Shown here: piece after piece, positions 40,896-50,162 of the stretch | Layout of the letters: every line of letters starts with the position of its first letter | Numbering within the stretch: the first letter of the stretch is position 1 | Assembly: GCF_009827315.1 (NCBI RefSeq) | Contig: NZ_WTYF01000004.1 | Span: 1-64,000, forward strand | Reading direction: 5' to 3' | DNA from: Qipengyuania gaetbuli | Lineage (GTDB): Bacteria; Pseudomonadota; Alphaproteobacteria; Sphingomonadales; Sphingomonadaceae | Length of the DNA stretch: 64,000 bases | Program-made: the position numbers and the translations under genes | Notes under the pieces: model-generated | The model's input: the letters and a program-made list of their open reading frames with translations, nothing else | What the model was told of the DNA's origin: nothing | Databases searched by the model: none

Positions 40896-41501
40896 ATGAG
40901 CGAGCAGGCATCCATTCGCGCAGTCGCAATCGCGCTGCTGGCGACCGTGGCGTCGCAGATCTTCTACATCACCGTCGTTTCGGGCTCAGAAAACGAGATG
41001 CTGCGCCCGCTGACATGGTTTGCGGAACTTATCGCCTTCCTCGTGCTGGCGACCGTGTCGTTCGCACTCGGAATGCGGCAGCCGAATAATGCGATGCTGT
41101 GGACGCTGGTCGGCATTTCCGGCCTGCTCAACATGCTGCAGGTCGCGATGGGCCTTTCGATGTTCGCGCCCGCGATGAAAGTGTCGGAAAGCCTGCCCGA
41201 ACTGTTCGAGGCGGTGCTGGCAGGCGCGTTCTTCCTCTATTTCCTCGCCAAGTTCACCCTCGGCGCGGCGGCCGTGATGCTGGGACTGTCGCTGTTCGGG
41301 AAGGGCGGAGCGGTTGCCAAGGCAGTAGGCGCAATCTGCGTGCTTTCGGGGCTTGCGGCGCTAGGGCTCAACCTTGTTGCGATGGCCAGCCGCGCGGACT
41401 GGACTTTCCTTGCAGGCGGCGCCGGTACGCTGGTCGCAGCTGCCTTTGCCGCGGCCCTGCTGGTAGGGGGACGAGGCACCGCCGCACCTGCGCAAAGCTG
41501 A
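40896..41501 (+). CDS. Six-TM membrane protein, function unknown
   Basis: The 201-residue product (ATG at 40896) is almost wholly hydrophobic: about six helices, from AIALLATVASQIFY to the final LVAAAFAAALLV. Glycine and alanine rich segments suggest a bundle. I see no transporter or enzyme signature. ATG at 40872 lies in the same frame but has no better ribosome binding site. It is alone between tRNA-Leu and the SLC13-type transporter. Confidence 0.65.
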   Translation: MSEQASIRAVAIALLATVASQIFYITVVSGSENEMLRPLTWFAELIAFLVLATVSFALGMRQPNNAMLWTLVGISGLLNMLQVAMGLSMFAPAMKVSESLPELFEAVLAGAFFLYFLAKFTLGAAAVMLGLSLFGKGGAVAKAVGAICVLSGLAALGLNLVAMASRADWTFLAGGAGTLVAAAFAAALLVGGRGTAAPAQS

Positions 41502-41568
41502 GACGAATTGAAACTGGGGGACGAAAGCCCTTGAATTCGCGCGCCAGCGATGGAATTCACGCAGGCGG

Positions 41569-43404
41569 ATGATCGGAATTCCGTCCTATCACGCGATAGC
41601 CGCCATGGTCGTGACTGTCGCCATGTTCGTCGCCTTTGCCCGCGGCCGCATGTCGGTGGAGATCGTCTCGCTGCTGACAATCGCGGTCATCGCGGTGGGC
41701 CTGTATTTCTTTCCGCTGGAAGGGACCGCACCGACCGATGGGCTGGCCCTCGCATTCTCCGGTTTCGGCCATTACGCCCTGATCACGATCTGCGCCCTCA
41801 TGATCATGGGGCGCGGGCTCGTGGTGACAGGGGCCCTTGAACCGGCGGCGCGCCTGCTTGAAAAAGTGTTCAAGATCAACGGGCAGCTGGGCTTGCTGGT
41901 TTCGCTGCTGGTCGCGATGATCCTGTCGATGGGCGTCAACGACACACCCGTTCTGGTCCTGTTGCTGCCGATCTTCATGGCCCTGGCGAACCGGAGCGGC
42001 ATGCCGGCCTCGAAGACTCTCATACCGATCAATGCCGCAGTTCTGATCGGGGGCATGGCAACCACCATCGGCACTTCGACCAATATTCTGGTCGTCTCGA
42101 TCGCGGTCGACCTGGGCATGCGCCAGATGGGGGTGTTCGATTATACCGGCATCGTCCTTGTCGCCGCGGTGGTTGCCTTGCCATACCTGTGGTTGGTCAT
42201 GCCGCGGTTGCTGGGCGACAACCGGATCACCAACCAGCACGAGATGCGCAGGTTCGTTACCCGGCTGCGCATCACGGAAAATTCCATCCTCAACGGCAGG
42301 GAACTGGCCGAAGTGGTCCGCCGTCTGCCCGAAGGCATCGAGTTCGACGAGGTGCCGGCCGGATTGATGCGCGCGAACCAGCGCCTGACCATGTCGGGCA
42401 CCCACGAAGCCATCGAGGAAGCGGCGCGGATCCTCAGGGGCGATACCGCGCCGTCCTGGGTGCTCGAGCGCATCCGCCGCACTTCGGAAGAAAAGCGCAT
42501 CGACATCGCCGTCGTGGAGATGACCGTCACTGCCGATTCCCGCCTCATCGGGCGCACCCTTCCGGGATCGGGCATTGCCGACCTTTACGGCGTGGCGGTG
42601 ATCGGAATGCACCGGCCCAAGCGGCTGGTGGGCGAAAAAGACCGGTACTCGGTCGGCGGCGACATGCGCATCAGCGAAGGCGACGTGCTGCTGGTCATGG
42701 GCCTGCCCGACGATCTGCAGAATTTCGCGCAGGCCGACAGCCTGCTGATTCTCGAAGGGATGCGCGAATTGCCGCGGCGGTCGAAGGCCGTGCTTGCCGG
42801 GGTCATCATGATTGGGTCGGTCGCGCTGGCATCGGTCGGCCTGCCTTTCTACGGCAGCGAGGGGTTCTACCTCCTCAAGGTGCCGATCGCGATATCCGCG
42901 CTTGCCGGTTCGATCCTGATGTTCGTGACCGGCTGCGTGAAATTCGACCGCGTCGGTCGAGCACTTTCGGGCAAGGTCATCGTGCTTGTGGCAGCCAGTA
43001 TCGCGATCGGACGCATTGTTCTCGAAAGCGGGGCCGCAGACTGGCTTGGCCTCGTCATCGCATCGGGTCTGCAACATCTCTCACCTGCCGCAGTGCTGGC
43101 CGCCATCATGCTGTTCGTGACGTTCCTGACGAATTTCGCCTCCAATGCGACTGCGGCGACCGTCGGCACCCCTATTGCATTCAGCATTGCGAACCAGCTG
43201 GGGCTTCCTCCCGAGCCACTCGTGCTAGCCGTGCTGTTCGGCTGCAACCTCTGTTATGCGACGCCCATCGCGTACCAGACCAACATGCTGATCATGTCGG
43301 AAGGCAGCTACCAGTTCGGGGACTACATCCGCACAGGCGTGCCGCTGGTCATCATCATGGTGGTCACGCTGTCGGCAGCGCTCGTCTTCACTTACGGGTT
43401 GTAG
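41569..43404 (+). CDS. SLC13/DASS-type anion transporter with RCK_C (TrkA-C) domains
   Basis: The 611-residue protein has about 10-12 membrane helices in two blocks (about 5-200 and 400-611). Between them is a soluble region (about 205-400) with two TrkA-C-like domains, recognised by VEMTVTADSRLIGRTLPGSGIADLYGVAVIG and ISEGDVLLVMGLPDDL. The conserved SMGVNDTPVLVLLLP and TNFASNATAATVGTP in the membrane blocks match SLC13/DASS permeases, which move dicarboxylates, sulfate or similar anions with Na+. The substrate is not predictable. An M20 amidohydrolase gene follows about 120 bases later; a functional link is only a guess. Confidence 0.87.
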   Translation: MIGIPSYHAIAAMVVTVAMFVAFARGRMSVEIVSLLTIAVIAVGLYFFPLEGTAPTDGLALAFSGFGHYALITICALMIMGRGLVVTGALEPAARLLEKVFKINGQLGLLVSLLVAMILSMGVNDTPVLVLLLPIFMALANRSGMPASKTLIPINAAVLIGGMATTIGTSTNILVVSIAVDLGMRQMGVFDYTGIVLVAAVVALPYLWLVMPRLLGDNRITNQHEMRRFVTRLRITENSILNGRELAEVVRRLPEGIEFDEVPAGLMRANQRLTMSGTHEAIEEAARILRGDTAPSWVLERIRRTSEEKRIDIAVVEMTVTADSRLIGRTLPGSGIADLYGVAVIGMHRPKRLVGEKDRYSVGGDMRISEGDVLLVMGLPDDLQNFAQADSLLILEGMRELPRRSKAVLAGVIMIGSVALASVGLPFYGSEGFYLLKVPIAISALAGSILMFVTGCVKFDRVGRALSGKVIVLVAASIAIGRIVLESGAADWLGLVIASGLQHLSPAAVLAAIMLFVTFLTNFASNATAATVGTPIAFSIANQLGLPPEPLVLAVLFGCNLCYATPIAYQTNMLIMSEGSYQFGDYIRTGVPLVIIMVVTLSAALVFTYGL

Positions 43405-43523
43405 GGCTTTCCTACGGCCTGCTGCCGTGCCAGACAGGCGCGGCCAGAGGGGCGATGGTCGGGGGCGGGGAATTTTGCCCCATGACCGTGTTCCAAGTGT
43501 TCCATGCTGTGGGGGAGAAACCC

Positions 43524-44858
43524 GTGAAGTCCTACATCCGTCCAACAAGCCTTGCCGCGCTTGCCATCGCCTTTGCGGCTCCTGCCTCGGCGCAGGACCT
43601 GCGCGCCTCGCTGGCCGAAGACATGCCCGACCTGATGGAGCTTTACCGCGACCTCCACGCCAATCCCGAACTCAGCTTCGAGGAGTACAAGACCTCCGCC
43701 AAGCTCGCCAAGCGGATGCGCGCGCTGGGCTTCGAAGTGACCGAAGGCGTGGGCAAGACCGGCGTCGTGTCGGTTATGAGGAACGGTGACGGGCCCACCG
43801 TCCTGCTGCGTGCCGACATGGACGGGCTGCCGGTGGTCGAACAGACCGGACTGCCCTTCGCCAGCAAGGTCATGGCGACGCCTGCCAGCGGCGTGACGAC
43901 GGGCGTGATGCACGCCTGCGGCCACGATACCCACATGACCGGCTTCATCGGTGCAGCCCAGCTGCTCGCCGAACGCAAGGACGAATGGCAGGGCACGCTG
44001 GTCATGGTCCTCCAGCCTGCCGAGGAAGCCGGCGGCGGTGCGCGCGCCATGCTGGCCGACGGGCTCTATACCCGTTTCCCCAAGCCCGATTACGCCATCG
44101 CCTTCCACGATGCGGCCGCGGACAAGCCGGCCGGCAGCATCGGCATCTCGCCGGGCTATGCGCTGGCGAATGTCGACAGTGTCAACATCACGGTGAAGGG
44201 TGTAGGCGGCCACGGGGCCTATCCGCACACCACCAAGGACCCGATCGTGCTCGCCAGCGCCATCGTCATGCGCCTGCAGACGCTGGTCAGCCGCGAACTC
44301 TCGCCGCTGGAACCGGGCGTGGTGACGGTGGGCAGCTTCCTTGCCGGTGCCAAGCACAACATCATCTCGAACGAGGCGCGCATGCAGCTGACCGTGCGCA
44401 GCTATTCGGACGAAAGCCGCAAGCTGCTGCTCGACGGGATTGCCCGCATCGCCCGCGGCGAGGCGGTGGCGGCTGGCATGCCCGAAAACCTGATGCCGGT
44501 GGTCGAGGTGCAGGAAGACTTCACGCCGTCCACCTACAACGATCCCGATTTCGCCGAACAACTGCTCGCCAGCTTCGCCGACCGCTTCGGGGCCGACCGT
44601 GTCGGTACGCAGCCGCCGGTAATGGGGGGCGAGGATTTCAGCGAATATCGCCGTGCCGATCCCGACAACATCAAGTCGGTGATCTTCTGGGTCAGCGGTA
44701 CGCCGGACCACATGCTCAGGGCGCTTAAAGAAGAGGGCAAGCCGCTGCCTTCGCTGCACTCGCCGTTCTGGGCGCCCGATGCCGAAAAGGTGGTCGCGAC
44801 AGGTGCGGAAGCGCTTGCCGGTGCTGCGCTGGAACTGATGCCGCGCAGCGGGGGCTGA
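43524..44858 (+). CDS. Secreted M20-family amidohydrolase
   Basis: From GTG at 43524 the product has 444 residues with a signal peptide (ending ASAQD). The zinc ligands are in the usual places: Cys, His and Asp in MHACGHDTHM, Glu in PAEEAGGG, and the C-terminal GGEDF region. The fold has the dimerisation domain (GVGGHGAYPHTTKDPI). Homologues deacylate N-acyl amino acids or cleave amide bonds (amidohydrolase, hippurate hydrolase type). The signal peptide means that it works in the periplasm. A GGGGGAGAAA ribosome binding site precedes the GTG. Confidence 0.9.
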   Translation: MKSYIRPTSLAALAIAFAAPASAQDLRASLAEDMPDLMELYRDLHANPELSFEEYKTSAKLAKRMRALGFEVTEGVGKTGVVSVMRNGDGPTVLLRADMDGLPVVEQTGLPFASKVMATPASGVTTGVMHACGHDTHMTGFIGAAQLLAERKDEWQGTLVMVLQPAEEAGGGARAMLADGLYTRFPKPDYAIAFHDAAADKPAGSIGISPGYALANVDSVNITVKGVGGHGAYPHTTKDPIVLASAIVMRLQTLVSRELSPLEPGVVTVGSFLAGAKHNIISNEARMQLTVRSYSDESRKLLLDGIARIARGEAVAAGMPENLMPVVEVQEDFTPSTYNDPDFAEQLLASFADRFGADRVGTQPPVMGGEDFSEYRRADPDNIKSVIFWVSGTPDHMLRALKEEGKPLPSLHSPFWAPDAEKVVATGAEALAGAALELMPRSGG

Positions 44859-44869
44859 GCCAAAAATTT

Positions 44870-44908
44870 ACGGCCGCCGCAGCTTTGGGGGTGCTGCGAC
44901 GGCCGTTT
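44870..44908. terminator. Bidirectional terminator between amidohydrolase and small gene
   Basis: ACGGCCG (44870-44876) and CGCAGC (44878-44883) pair with GCTGCG (44893-44898) and CGGCCGT (44900-44906) across a loop. T-rich bases follow on both strands, so it can end both convergent transcripts. Confidence 0.82.
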
Positions 44909-44931
44909 CTCCTCCCCAGGAGAACTGGTAT

Positions 44932-45123
44932 TTAGCTGTCCGAAGGCACGTAGGTGCCCAGGCGGTGGTGGAGCGCGTTGATCTTGGCGAGCTCCTCCCG
45001 GTCATCCGTCGCCCTTGCGTAATGCATCAGGGCGGTCCGCAGCAGGCGGAAGTCGGCGGTGGAGAACAGGGCGCGTGCGCGGCCCGGTTCGGTCTTCGGG
45101 GCTTCGTCGGTCATCGTCGTCAT
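44932..45123 (-). CDS. Small protein downstream of isocitrate lyase
   Basis: The 63-residue product has no signal peptide. It is helical and polar, with FSTADFRLLRTALMHYARATDDREEL. It lies 11 bases downstream of the isocitrate lyase gene on the same strand and is probably co-transcribed. It may help regulate or stabilise the enzyme (inference); no family is recognised. Confidence 0.68.
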   Translation of the reverse strand: MTTMTDEAPKTEPGRARALFSTADFRLLRTALMHYARATDDREELAKINALHHRLGTYVPSDS

Positions 45124-45134
45124 CCTTCCTCTCC

Positions 45135-46733
45135 TCAGGCAGCTGCGAACTGGTTCATGGTGTTGTCCTTGCCGCCAGCCTTGAGGGCCGCTTCGCCGGC
45201 AAAGTATTCCTTGTGGTCATCGCCGATGTCGCTGCCGGCCATGTTCTGGTGCTTCACGCAGGCGATACCCTGGCGGATTTCCTCGCGCTGGACGTTCTTC
45301 ACGTAGCCGAGCATCGCCTGTTCGCCGAAGTACTCCTTGGCGAGGTTGTCGGTGCTCAGCGCGGCCGTGTGGTAGGTCGGCAGCGTGATGAGGTGGTGGA
45401 AGATACCGGCACGCTTCGCGGCATCGGCCTGGAAGGTGCGGATCTTCTCATCGGCTTCGGCGGCGAGTTCGGTGCCGTCGTAGTCGATGCTCATCAGCTT
45501 GGCGCGGTCGTAACCCGACACGTCCTTGCCTTCCTTCTCCCACGCATCGAAAATCTGCTGGCGGAAGTTGAGGGTCCAGTTGAAGCTGGGCGAGTTGTTG
45601 TAGACCAGCTTGGCGTTCGGGATCACCTCGCGAACACGGTCGACCATGCCGGCGATCTGTTCGACATGCGGCTTCTCGGTCTCGATCCACAGCAGGTCCG
45701 CACCGTTCTGGAGAGCGGTGATGCAGTCGAGCACGCAGCGGTCTTCACCCGTTCCGGCGCGGAACTGGTAGAGGTTGCTGGGCAGGCGCTTGGGCGAAAG
45801 CAGCTTGCCGTCGCGGCTGATGAAGACCTGACCATTGGTGATGTTGGCCGGATCGACTTCGTCGCAGTCGAGGAAGCTGTTGTACTGGTCGCCAAGGTCG
45901 CCCGGTTCGGTCGAGTATGCGATCTGCTTGGTGAGACCGGCGCCGAGCGAGTCGGTGCGTGCGACGATGATGCCGTCGGGCACGCCCAGTTCGAGGAAGG
46001 CGTAACGGATCGCACGGATCTTCTGGAGGAAGTCCTCGTGCGGAACGGTAACCTTGCCGTCCTGGTGGCCGCACTGCTTTTCGTCCGACACCTGGTTCTC
46101 GATCTGCAGTGCGCAGGCACCCGCCTCGATCATCTTCTTGGCGAGCAGGTAGGTCGCCTCGGCGTTGCCGAAGCCTGCATCGATGTCGGCGATGATCGGC
46201 ACAACATGCGTCTGGTGCTCGTCGATTTCGCGCAGCAGGCGGTGCGTGTTGACTGCATCACCGGCTTCCTTGGCCTTGTCGAGTTCGCGGAACATGCCGC
46301 CGAGTTCACGGGCATCGGCCTGCTTGAGGAAGGTGTAAAGTTCCTCGATCAGTGCCGGAACGCTCGTCTTCTCGTGCATCGACTGGTCGGGCAGGGGGCC
46401 GAATTCGCTGCGCAGGGCGGCGACCATCCACCCCGAAAGGTAGAGGTAACGGCGCTTGGTGCTGCCGAAATGCTTCTTGATGCTGATCATCTTCTGCTGG
46501 GCGATGAAACCGTGCCAGCAGCCGAGCGACTGGGTGTAGTTCGCCGGGTCGCGATCGTAGGCTTCCATGTCCTCGCGCATGATCTTGGCGGTGTAACGCG
46601 CAATGTCGAGGCCGGTGGGGAAGCGGTTCTGCACGGCCATGCGAGCAGCGCTTGCTGCGTCGATGGCTGCCCAGCTGTCGCCATTCTTGGCGATGGTCTG
46701 GCCGAGTTCGGCGATGCGGCTCTGGTAGGTCAT
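45135..46733 (-). CDS. aceA: Isocitrate lyase (long form)
   Basis: Isocitrate lyase splits isocitrate into glyoxylate and succinate in the glyoxylate shunt, needed for growth on acetate or fatty acids. The 532-residue product is of the longer subclass (as in Pseudomonas aeruginosa). The signature KQCGHQDGK (equivalent to KKCGH, with the catalytic Cys) and SWQ-like and QTRIG-like regions are in order, with KKHFGSTKRRYLYLSG at the N-terminal part. ATG at 46733 follows a strong AGGAGA ribosome binding site. It is divergent from a ScfR/RamB-type regulator, with half-sites TTTACA in the gap. Confidence 0.95.
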   Translation of the reverse strand: MTYQSRIAELGQTIAKNGDSWAAIDAASAARMAVQNRFPTGLDIARYTAKIMREDMEAYDRDPANYTQSLGCWHGFIAQQKMISIKKHFGSTKRRYLYLSGWMVAALRSEFGPLPDQSMHEKTSVPALIEELYTFLKQADARELGGMFRELDKAKEAGDAVNTHRLLREIDEHQTHVVPIIADIDAGFGNAEATYLLAKKMIEAGACALQIENQVSDEKQCGHQDGKVTVPHEDFLQKIRAIRYAFLELGVPDGIIVARTDSLGAGLTKQIAYSTEPGDLGDQYNSFLDCDEVDPANITNGQVFISRDGKLLSPKRLPSNLYQFRAGTGEDRCVLDCITALQNGADLLWIETEKPHVEQIAGMVDRVREVIPNAKLVYNNSPSFNWTLNFRQQIFDAWEKEGKDVSGYDRAKLMSIDYDGTELAAEADEKIRTFQADAAKRAGIFHHLITLPTYHTAALSTDNLAKEYFGEQAMLGYVKNVQREEIRQGIACVKHQNMAGSDIGDDHKEYFAGEAALKAGGKDNTMNQFAAA

Positions 46734-46807
46734 GCGAATCTCCTGTCGTCTTGGCACTGTGGCCTTGAGAGGAAGATGTGCCCTCGGGCGTTTGCAGGAC
46801 AGAGAAA

Positions 46808-46877
46808 TTTACAGAATTTGTTGTCTAATTGGCGCGTATCTGGCAATTGTGGCTGTAAAGATGTAAAGGAATTTACA
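46808..46877. promoter_or_regulatory. Operator region of isocitrate lyase and its regulator
   Basis: TTTACA at 46808, TGTAAA at 46854, TGTAAA at 46862 and TTTACA at 46872 lie in the 146-base gap. The last two form a perfect palindrome TGTAAA-GGAA-TTTACA (46862-46877). It covers the ribosome binding site AAGGA of the regulator, two bases before its ATG at 46880, so binding should block its own expression. Confidence 0.65.
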
Positions 46878-46879
46878 AA

Positions 46880-48262
46880 ATGGCAGATGAGGCGCTCCTT
46901 GCAGGGCCGGCGATACGTCGCCTCAGAAAGCGCGAGAACCTGACCCAGGCAGCCATGGCGACGCGCCTGTCGATTTCGCCCAGCTACCTCAACCTGATCG
47001 AACGCAACCAGCGCCCGGTTAGCGCGCGCGTCATTATGGCGATGGTCGAACAGTTCGAATTCGACCCGCGGTCCCTGCGCGAGGACGAGGCGGTGGGCGG
47101 ACTCGACGGGCTGATGCGGCGACTGGCGGACGAACGGTTCGCCGACCTCGCCATCGACCGGGACGAAGCGGAGGAGTTCCTTGCGACTTCGCCGCAGATC
47201 GCTGCGGCCTTCGCGCGCCTCTATGACAAGGCGGGTGCAGGCGCGGACCTGTTCGATGATCCGCTCGCCGCGTCGCGGCGCGAGATCGAACGCTGGCGAA
47301 ACCATTTCGCGGACCTCGACACGGCGGCCGATGAGCTGGCCGACGAAATCCGCTTGTCGCGCGGAGATATCGGGGTCGCCCTGACAGACCGCCTGCGTGA
47401 GCGGCACCAATTGTCCGTGCGCATCCTGCCCGCTGAGGTCTTACCGGACAGGTTGAGCCGGCTGGATCTCCATGCGCGGCAGATCCAGCTGAACGAAATG
47501 CTCAGCCCGGCCTCGCGCAATTTCCATCTCGCCACGCAGCTGGCCCAGCTCGAACAGCGCGACGAGATCGACGCCATCGTGCAGGGTGCGCGGCTGGAGG
47601 ACGATGCAGCGCGGCAATTGTTCGCCCGCCACCTGACCGGCTACTTCGCCGCAGCGCTGATCATGCCCTATGGCAGGTTCCTGCGTGCCTGCGAGGCGAC
47701 CGGATACGATTTGCCGGTTCTCCAACGCCGCTTCGGGGTGACGTTCGAGCAGCTCGCCCACCGCCTGACGACGCTCCAACGGGTCGGTCAGCGGGGATTG
47801 CCCTTCTTCATGGCGCGGCTTGACCGGGCGGGGCAGTTTTCCAAGGTCTTCGTCGGTGCCAGCACGGCCCGCTTCCTCGACGGGGAGGTGAGTTGCCCCC
47901 TGTGGGCCGCGCATCTGGCTTTCGAACGGGGCGGGGAATTGCAGGTGCAATTTATTGCGCTCGACGATGGCGGAGACCGGCAGGGCGGCTGGCTGACCAT
48001 GGCCAAGAGCCCAGTGGGAAGCGGGGCCAAGGGCGAGGCGCGCTATTCCGTGGTGCTTGGCATCGAGGCCGTCCTGGCAGGCGACCTGGCCCAGGCGCGG
48101 GGCGTTTCGCTGCGTCCTGCCGATGCGCAGCCGATCGGACCGGGCTGTGCGCGCTGCCACCGCGAGAACTGCGCCCAGCGTTCGCTTCCGCCGCGTGGGC
48201 GCCACCTCAGCTTCGACCGGATGAGCCGCGGGACCACCCCGTTCCAGTTCGGCGAGCGTTAA
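46880..48262 (+). CDS. RamB/ScfR-type regulator (XRE helix-turn-helix with DUF2083-like domain)
   Basis: The 460-residue protein begins with an XRE-type helix-turn-helix (RRLRKRENLTQAAMATRLSISPSYLNLIERNQRPV, residues about 12-50). A middle region resembles IrrE/ImmA but without a HEXXH zinc site (FHLATQLAQL at the equivalent place). The C-terminal DUF2083-like domain ends in CARCHRENCAQRSLPP, a Cys/His cluster shared by this family. Members such as RamB control acetate metabolism genes including isocitrate lyase, and the gene here is divergent from that of isocitrate lyase. A palindrome overlaps its own ribosome binding site, pointing to autoregulation. Confidence 0.88.
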   Translation: MADEALLAGPAIRRLRKRENLTQAAMATRLSISPSYLNLIERNQRPVSARVIMAMVEQFEFDPRSLREDEAVGGLDGLMRRLADERFADLAIDRDEAEEFLATSPQIAAAFARLYDKAGAGADLFDDPLAASRREIERWRNHFADLDTAADELADEIRLSRGDIGVALTDRLRERHQLSVRILPAEVLPDRLSRLDLHARQIQLNEMLSPASRNFHLATQLAQLEQRDEIDAIVQGARLEDDAARQLFARHLTGYFAAALIMPYGRFLRACEATGYDLPVLQRRFGVTFEQLAHRLTTLQRVGQRGLPFFMARLDRAGQFSKVFVGASTARFLDGEVSCPLWAAHLAFERGGELQVQFIALDDGGDRQGGWLTMAKSPVGSGAKGEARYSVVLGIEAVLAGDLAQARGVSLRPADAQPIGPGCARCHRENCAQRSLPPRGRHLSFDRMSRGTTPFQFGER

Positions 48263-48338
48263 CCAGTCACGCGGGAACCGCCTGCCAGCGCGCCGCGTTT
48301 TCGCCACAATACAAGCAATTGTGGGAAGGCAAGTACCA

Positions 48339-48632
48339 ATGGCAGAAGAACGTATCACGGAAACGCGTACGCCCGACGGCAATACGCACACCACCCATAC
48401 CGTCGTGACCGACGAACCGCGCCGCAGCGGTGGTTCGGGCTGGCTCATGGCGCTCGTCCTGCTGGTCATCGCTGTCGTGGCGGTCGTCCTCTTCACCCAA
48501 ATGGGCGGGGCGGAGGTCGCTAAGGACGAGGCTATCGCCAATGCCGCCAATGAAGTCGGTGAAGCGGCCGGCGCCGTCGGCGAAGCCGCGCAGGACGCAG
48601 GCGAGGCTGTCGAAGACGCAGTCAACAACTAA
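48339..48632 (+). CDS. Small single-TM protein with Ala/Glu/Asp-rich tail
   Basis: The 97-residue product (ATG at 48339) has a polar N-terminus, one membrane helix (about 36-58: WLMALVLLVIAVVAVVLF) and an Ala/Glu/Asp-rich helical tail with repeats of EAAGAVGEAAQDAGEAVED. Such proteins are often found in Sphingomonadales and may be envelope-stress related. Function unknown. It is followed by a strong terminator. Confidence 0.72.
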   Translation: MAEERITETRTPDGNTHTTHTVVTDEPRRSGGSGWLMALVLLVIAVVAVVLFTQMGGAEVAKDEAIANAANEVGEAAGAVGEAAQDAGEAVEDAVNN

Positions 48633-48653
48633 CCCGGCCTGAAAAATCACTCG

Positions 48654-48690
48654 AAACGGCGTCCTGTCACCGCGACAGGGCGCCGTTTTT
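48654..48690 (+). terminator. Rho-independent terminator
   Basis: AAACGGCG (48654-48661) and CCTGTC (48663-48668), loop ACCGC, GACAGG (48674-48679) and CGCCGTTT (48681-48688), then TT. Confidence 0.88.
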
Positions 48691-48773
48691 CATTGGTGTA
48701 AAATTTACCGACAGTTCACCATTCCAATGGTAAGGCTGGCCTTAACCAAGCCCGAGGCCGCCGCAGAACGACG

Positions 48774-50162
48774 ATGTTTCGAATTTTCAAGCATTACATC
48801 CCTTACGAGGTGATGCTTCTGTGCGCGCTGGACCTGCTCTTGCTGGTCCTCGCGGGCGAGGCTGGCTGGCACCTGCGCACCTTCCAGCTGCAAATGGACC
48901 CGGGACCTTTTCGCGACCGCTTGCCGGCCGTGATCGGCTTTGCCGTCATCGTCTGGCTCGCGACCATTGCGGTAGGTACTTATACGCCGATCGCCCTCCG
49001 CTCGATGCGCTTTGCCACTGCCCGTATCTTCGTGGCTCTGGGGCTTGGCATCTTTGCGATCTCTTTCGTCAATCTCGTGCTGCCCGGTACAGCGCTGTGG
49101 CGCTCCATCCTGCTCTACGCGATGGTCATCGGGCTGGTGCTGCTGGTCGTAAACCGGCTGCTGATGTCGCGTATCATCGACAAGGAAGCCTTCAGGCGGC
49201 GGGTGCTTGTGCTCGGGGCAGGGCCGAGGGCGCAGAGGATCGTCGACCTGTCTCGCAGGCCCGATGCGGGCTTCAAGGTGCTCGCCTGCCTGTGGATGGG
49301 CACAGGTCCGGGCGAAAAGATCGAAGGCGCGCTCGACCGCGCCTCAGTTGGCGACCTCGGCAAATATGTCGCAAGCATCGGGGCACAGGAAGTCGTGCTC
49401 GCCATGCAGGAACGACGCAATGCGCTGCCCCTAAAGGACCTGCTTCGCGTGAAGACCAAGGGGGTCGATGTCAGCGACCTGTCCGGTTTCCTTGAACGCG
49501 AGACCGGCAGGCTCGACCTCGATACTCTTAACCCGAGTTGGCTCATCTTCTCGGACGGTTTTACTGCGGGCCAGCGCCTGTCATCCATTGCCAAGCGCGC
49601 CTTCGATATCGTGGTGAGCCTTGTCCTGCTTGTGACGACCCTACCGCTGATCCTCCTCTTCGCGCTGCTCGTGAAACTGGAGAGCAAGGGCCCGGCATTC
49701 TACCGCCAGCAGCGCGTCGGCCTGTTCGGCCAGAATTTCATGATCCCCAAGCTGCGTTCCATGCGCCAGGATGCCGAGGTGCACGGCGCGAAATGGGCGG
49801 AGAAGGACGATCCGCGCATCACCCGTGTCGGACGATTCATCCGCACAGTTCGGATCGACGAGCTGCCGCAGTTGTGGAGCGTACTGAAGGGCGAGATGAG
49901 CTTCGTGGGCCCGCGACCAGAACGCCCGCAATTCGTTCACGAGCTCGAGGCCGAACTGCCTTATTATGCCGAACGCCACATGGTGAAGCCCGGAATTACC
50001 GGCTGGGCGCAGATCAACTACCCCTATGGCGCGAGCATGGCCGATTCCCGCCGCAAGCTGGAATACGACCTGTATTACGCAAAGAATTACTCGCCCTTTC
50101 TCGACGTGCTGATCCTGCTCCAGACGGCGCGCGTCATCCTCTGGCCGGATGGTGCCCGCTGA
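48774..50162 (+). CDS. epsB: Sugar transferase of PEP-CTERM/exosortase type (EpsB-like)
   Basis: The 462-residue protein has an N-terminal membrane part (about four helices up to residue 135), a Rossmann-like CoA-binding segment (VLVLGAGPRAQRI), then a fifth helix and the C-terminal bacterial sugar transferase domain with KRAFDIVVSL, GQNFMIPKLRSM, ELPQLWSVLKGEMSFVGPRPE and GITGWAQINYPYG. It transfers the first sugar phosphate to undecaprenyl phosphate. This version with short spacing is the one paired with PEP-CTERM gene sets (TIGR03013). The stop overlaps the start of the sensor kinase gene by one base (TGATG), so the genes are coupled. Confidence 0.9.
   Translation: MFRIFKHYIPYEVMLLCALDLLLLVLAGEAGWHLRTFQLQMDPGPFRDRLPAVIGFAVIVWLATIAVGTYTPIALRSMRFATARIFVALGLGIFAISFVNLVLPGTALWRSILLYAMVIGLVLLVVNRLLMSRIIDKEAFRRRVLVLGAGPRAQRIVDLSRRPDAGFKVLACLWMGTGPGEKIEGALDRASVGDLGKYVASIGAQEVVLAMQERRNALPLKDLLRVKTKGVDVSDLSGFLERETGRLDLDTLNPSWLIFSDGFTAGQRLSSIAKRAFDIVVSLVLLVTTLPLILLFALLVKLESKGPAFYRQQRVGLFGQNFMIPKLRSMRQDAEVHGAKWAEKDDPRITRVGRFIRTVRIDELPQLWSVLKGEMSFVGPRPERPQFVHELEAELPYYAERHMVKPGITGWAQINYPYGASMADSRRKLEYDLYYAKNYSPFLDVLILLQTARVILWPDGAR

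Noticed and set aside
42189..43523. Long upstream extension of the M20 amidohydrolase frame
   Set aside because: It overlaps the SLC13-type gene out of frame. The signal peptide and ribosome binding site place the start at GTG 43524.
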